In this document: piece after piece, positions 25,530 to 28,344 of the stretch
Layout: the number at the start of each line of letters is the position of its first letter
How positions within the stretch are numbered: position 1 is the stretch's first letter
Assembly (NCBI GenBank): GCA_900757705.1
Contig: CAAEOW010000035.1
Coordinates: 1-28,344 of the forward strand
DNA length: 28,344 nucleotides
Origin: an uncultured Collinsella sp.
GTDB lineage: Bacteria; Actinomycetota; Coriobacteriia; Coriobacteriales; Coriobacteriaceae
Direction: 5' to 3'
Program-made: the position numbers and the translations under genes
Notes under the pieces: model-generated
Told to the model about the DNA's origin: nothing
What the model saw: only the letters and a program-made list of their open reading frames with translations
The model's database searches: none

Positions 25530-26555
25530 ATGCGAGAACCCGTGTCCAGTCCGTTTACCAGCTTTTTAGCCCAGCACTTTGACCAGATTAACGACTATCT
25601 GGCCACGTTCTTTGACGGACAGGCGACTTCCGCCGATATCGAGCGCTACCTGTATACCCCGCTCTCGGCATTTACGGCAAACGCTGGCAAGCGCCACCGC
25701 CCGCTCATCTGCATGCTCGCCGCCACTGCGGTAGGCGGCAGCTTTGAGAGCGCCCGCAGCGCAGCGGCGGCCATCGAGCACTTTCAGTCGGGCGCACTCA
25801 TCCACGACGACATCGCCGACAACGGGCAGATTCGTCGCGGCAAGCCCTGCATGCACCTTACCGAGGGCACCGGTCTTGCCATCAACTGCGGTGACCTGGC
25901 GCTCACCATGGTCACCAAGACGGTTCTCGACGACCCCACACTCAACGCAGACGTGAAGCTTCGCGTGCTCCACGAGCTTACCGAGATGATCGTCCGTACC
26001 ATCGAGGGCCAGGCGCTCGACCTGGGCTGGGTCCGCGACGGGCGCTTTGACATTTCGGTCGACGATTATCTGGACATGGCGACGCACAAGACCGCGTACT
26101 ACAGCGGAGCGACGCCGCTTGCCGCCGGAGCCATTATCGGCGGCGGCAGCGAAGAGCAGATTGAGGCACTGCGCGCCTTTGGGCTGCACACGGGCCTTGC
26201 CTTCCAGATTCAAGACGACCTGCTCAACTTGATCGGCACCAAGGAGGCCGCCAACAAGGACTTCCGCACCGATATCACCGAGGGCAAGCGCACCCTCGTT
26301 GCCGTGCATGCCCTGTCAGACGAGCGCTATCACGACGAGATCGAGGCAATCCTTTCCTCGGGCACCGAGGACCCTGCGCAGCTCGCACGCGCCGTGGAGA
26401 TCTTCCAGGAGACCGGCTCCATCGATTACGCCCACACCTATGCGCTCGACCTGACCGCCAAGGCCAAGGCCGCTATCGAAGGCGTCGAGCTCGACCCGCA
26501 TGCGCGCGAGCTCTTCCTCTCAATGGCAGATTTCTTTGTGGAGCGCCTTAACTAG
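25530..26555 (+). CDS. polyprenyl (prenyl diphosphate) synthase
   Basis: A 341-residue trans-isoprenyl diphosphate synthase that condenses isopentenyl diphosphate onto an allylic primer in the cytoplasm. First aspartate-rich motif DDIAD (D93, D94, D97) followed by RRGKP; second motif QDDLLN (D229, D230, N233), where Asn stands in the last Asp position, as seen in several family members. The substrate-binding GKR appears as NAGKRHRP near residue 50, and the KT pair as HKTAYYSG. Chain length of the product cannot be told from the residues before the first motif with confidence. Start ATG 25530 or GTG 25542; ribosome binding site weak. Unrelated in function to the sugar genes. Confidence 0.9.
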   Translation: MREPVSSPFTSFLAQHFDQINDYLATFFDGQATSADIERYLYTPLSAFTANAGKRHRPLICMLAATAVGGSFESARSAAAAIEHFQSGALIHDDIADNGQIRRGKPCMHLTEGTGLAINCGDLALTMVTKTVLDDPTLNADVKLRVLHELTEMIVRTIEGQALDLGWVRDGRFDISVDDYLDMATHKTAYYSGATPLAAGAIIGGGSEEQIEALRAFGLHTGLAFQIQDDLLNLIGTKEAANKDFRTDITEGKRTLVAVHALSDERYHDEIEAILSSGTEDPAQLARAVEIFQETGSIDYAHTYALDLTAKAKAAIEGVELDPHARELFLSMADFFVERLN

Positions 26556-26596
26556 CGGGGGTCATAAAACCTGTGGGCAGCGAGTTTGGGTACAAG

Positions 26597-26626
26597 TTGC
26601 TACACTATTGAGTGCATGTTTATAAA
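26597..26626 (+). promoter_or_regulatory. promoter of the 26695 gene
   Basis: TTGCTA (26597-26602) and TTATAA (26620-26625) separated by 17 bases, in the 139-base gap after the prenyl synthase gene. Confidence 0.6.
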
Positions 26627-26694
26627 TTGTCTCGCGTTGTCTATCCGACACACGCTCAAAATAGTACGAATGGTACGCCGAAAGGGGTTCGTTC

Positions 26695-27600
26695 ATGGAA
26701 CCTATTACCACGGGCATGCAGGGAGCAGCCGTCGAGGACGTCCAGTCCCGCCTTCTGCAGCTCGGCTATACAATCGATGGCGCCGAGGTTGTCGACAAGC
26801 GCTTTGGCACCACCACCGAGCAGGCCGTCAGCACCTTCAGGCTCGACAGCGGCCTTGCTGCCGGTCATGCCGTCGATATCTCCTGTTGGAGCGCCCTGGT
26901 CGACGCCTCGTATAAGCTGGGCGACCGCACTCTGTATCTGCGCATGCCCAATTTCCATGGCGCCGATGTGCAGGCCCTGCAGCGCGCTCTCAACGTTTTG
27001 GGCTTTGCCTGTGGCGAAGACGACGGCTACTTTGGTCCGCATACCGAGGCCGCCCTGCAGCAGTTCCAGGAAAATGTCGGCCTGTTTGCCGACGGCATGG
27101 CCTTCCAGGACACCTACGCCTACATCAACCGCCTGCACCATGTGTGGGAGGGCAAGCCCTCGGTCACCGAAGCCGAGTCCCGCATCGGTTTTGCTCGCGC
27201 CGCCAACGTGCTCGAGCGCTTCCAGATCGCCGTTATCGGTGAGGACCCCATCGCACGCAGCGTTGCTTCGCGCATGTGGAACATCGCCACGGCAACGACC
27301 GACAACAGCGGCATGATGCTCTGCGACTCCGAGGTCCAAACCGACGTTGACCTGGTGCTCGAGATCGCAAGCGACGAGCTGCCCGCCGACGCCGCGCCAC
27401 GCGCCACGATTGCCCTCGCCGAGTGCCACAACCTGGCCCAGCGCATCCGCACCGCCAATGTCGCCGCGCAGCAGAAGCCGGCTCGCATTCGCATTGAGCT
27501 CACGGGCATGACGCGCTACAACGGCACCTTCACGGCCAGCGACGCGCAGACGCTCGCCGTACGCCTACTCGACGGCGTTTGCGATGCCCTCGCAGATTAG
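26695..27600 (+). CDS. protein with two peptidoglycan-binding-like (PG_binding_1) repeats
   Basis: A 301-residue protein. Residues about 5-60 (GMQGAAVEDVQSRLLQLGYT) and about 83-135 (GADVQALQRALNVLGF, then DGYFGPHTEAALQQFQ) are two copies of the three-helix peptidoglycan-binding repeat. The rest (about 150-301) is an alpha/beta segment resembling the ligand region of N-acetylmuramoyl-L-alanine amidase-like proteins only loosely (VDLVLEIASDELP); no catalytic His/Glu set is evident. There is no signal peptide or membrane helix, so the location is unclear. AAAGGGG precedes the ATG; a good promoter lies upstream. The gene is followed 38 bases later by tRNA-Gln. Confidence 0.75.
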   Translation: MEPITTGMQGAAVEDVQSRLLQLGYTIDGAEVVDKRFGTTTEQAVSTFRLDSGLAAGHAVDISCWSALVDASYKLGDRTLYLRMPNFHGADVQALQRALNVLGFACGEDDGYFGPHTEAALQQFQENVGLFADGMAFQDTYAYINRLHHVWEGKPSVTEAESRIGFARAANVLERFQIAVIGEDPIARSVASRMWNIATATTDNSGMMLCDSEVQTDVDLVLEIASDELPADAAPRATIALAECHNLAQRIRTANVAAQQKPARIRIELTGMTRYNGTFTASDAQTLAVRLLDGVCDALAD

Positions 27601-27638
27601 GTAAACTAGACGAGTTGCTTTTGGGCAACACCACACAT

Positions 27639-27713
27639 TGGGACGTAGTTCAACGGTAGAACTCCGGTTTTTGGTGCCGGCTGTTGGGGGTTCGAATCCC
27701 TCCGTCCCAGCCA
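27639..27713 (+). tRNA. tRNA-Gln (anticodon UUG)
   Basis: Complete cloverleaf: acceptor TGGGACG pairs with CGTCCCA, discriminator G, encoded CCA (27711-27713). The anticodon loop TTTTGGT gives UUG. The U1-A72 pair is usual in glutamine tRNAs. The T arm is GGGGG-TTCGAAT-CCCTC. Confidence 0.95.
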
Positions 27714-27722
27714 TTAAAACTG

Positions 27723-27758
27723 AGCGCCCTAAGCCCATAACAGCCCAGGGCGCTTTCT
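27723..27758 (+). terminator. terminator after tRNA-Gln
   Basis: AGCGCCCT (27723-27730) pairs with AGGGCGCT (27747-27754), followed by TTCTTG. Confidence 0.7.
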
Positions 27759-27764
27759 TGTGGG

Positions 27765-28018
27765 CAAGCGGAGGAATTCGAGCCCGCAAGGGTGCGGAGC
27801 TGAGGAAACGCGAAGCGTTTTCTAGCGCAGCACGCAAGGAGCGAAGCGACACAGCGGGGCGCGGCCGCCGACCAGGCGGACGCGGAATCCCTCCGTCCCA
27901 CACCAGCCAAGAGCCCCTCACGTCAAGCAAATCGAGCCAACGCCGCCAAGCGGAGGAATCCGAACCCGCAAGGATGCGGAGCGACGCAGCGGGGCGCGGC
28001 CGCCGCAGGCAGACGCGG
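27765..28018. repeat. GC-rich imperfect duplication with a copy of the tRNA 3' end
   Basis: A 35-base block (27765-27799) recurs at 27947-27981 with three differences, each followed by a further shared stretch around CAGCGGGGCGCGGCCGCC. Between them, 27885-27900 repeats the last 16 bases of the tRNA acceptor/T arm (27694-27709). No gene is supported here. Confidence 0.7.
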
Positions 28019-28019
28019 T

Positions 28020-28078
28020 GCCGGCACTTGGGGGCGCTCCTAAGTGCCGGCATTATAGGAACGTCCCCAAGTGCCGGC
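28020..28078. repeat. AAGTGCCGGC triple repeat, partly inverted
   Basis: A 14-base inverted pair (28020-28033, 28065-28078) encloses a third, direct copy AAGTGCCGGC (28042-28051), which allows two alternative hairpins. Confidence 0.75.
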
Positions 28079-28111
28079 TCGGGACTATTTTCGAGGACCC
28101 TCCGAAGGACT

Positions 28112-28341
28112 GTGGCCAAAAAACGGCAAATATGAGTACTGTTACCGTTGTAGCTGCATTATTTTCGTTAATAAAAGAAGATCGTAATGAGATTTATTCG
28201 CATCAAGGTCTTCCTTTAATGAACACTTGAGGAGATACGGCAGCTTATCTGCTCGATCGACACGTCAAATCACCTTAAATGTGGTCAAAATTACTGCTAC
28301 TAAAAGAGTATCAGTACTCATATTTGATGTTTTTTGGCCAC
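28112..28341. mobile_element. MITE-like AT-rich element with 30-bp terminal inverted repeats
   Basis: 28112-28141 and 28312-28341 are inverted repeats matching at 28 of 30 bases (starting GTGGCCAAAAAAC, with AAATATGAGTACTG inside); weaker symmetry continues inward (GTAGC/GCTAC). The 230-bp interior is clearly more AT-rich than the chromosome and holds one 33-codon frame (28132-28230, MSTVTVVAALFSLIKEDRNE at its start) without a convincing ribosome binding site. No transposase. Target-site duplications are not evident, and the window ends three bases later. Confidence 0.6.
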
Positions 28342-28344
28342 GGC

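Noticed and set aside
27638..28135. Plus-strand frame of 165 codons starting in the tRNA
   Set aside because: It runs through tRNA-Gln, a terminator and repeats; no start signal or domain.

Overview
The window looks like a chromosomal segment of a gut actinobacterium of the Coriobacteriia, most probably Collinsella. This rests on high-GC coding with strong C/G third positions in the housekeeping genes, the particular set of maltodextrin genes, and the style of the intergenic palindromes. The genus is an inference from the reading; no database was searched.

Layout. (1) 1-1257: galE with its terminator and two related palindromes. (2) 1258-4424: an accessory island of lower GC. A broken IS3-type orfA is followed by a two-gene unit (AAA ATPase plus a small protein with a PD-(D/E)XK-like signature, a plausible defence pair) and then by a decayed IS1595-type transposase carrying a perfect 25-bp inverted duplication. 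(3) 4457-10648, all on the minus strand: a radical-SAM RiPP operon. From a good promoter it runs through two 39-residue, five-cysteine precursor peptides (too short for routine gene calling), a LanFEG-like ABC ATPase with two permeases, a SPASM radical SAM enzyme whose N-terminal part is separated by an apparent -1 frameshift, and an ABC exporter without a peptidase domain. (4) 10769-11709: a DUF2975 membrane protein and a small Xre/Cro regulator. (5) 11960-12828: a graveyard of IS110 and IS21 (istB) fragments bounded by a ~70-bp inverted repeat.

(6) 12879-25414: an alpha-glucan utilisation locus. It holds malQ and glgP on the plus strand, a convergent solute-binding protein/permease/permease/ATPase operon (malEFGK-like) on the minus strand, a GntR/UTRA regulator, and a divergent single-chain PTS EIIC-EIIB protein fused to a complete HAD phosphatase. 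The motif TTGTTTRAAC occurs upstream of malQ, malE, the regulator and the PTS fusion, which suggests one regulon. The fusion suggests import of a phosphorylated sugar followed by on-chain dephosphorylation, so that MalQ and GlgP can use the free sugar. (7) 25530-27713: a polyprenyl synthetase, a protein with two peptidoglycan-binding-like repeats, and tRNA-Gln(UUG). (8) 27714-28344: non-coding repeats, including a 16-bp copy of the tRNA 3' end and an AT-rich 230-bp element with 30-bp terminal inverted repeats.

The items most worth following are the paired five-Cys precursors with their radical SAM operon, the EIICB-HAD fusion, the ATPase/nuclease-like pair, and an intergenic array in which a 17-bp motif alternates orientation every ~40 bp (16992-17209).
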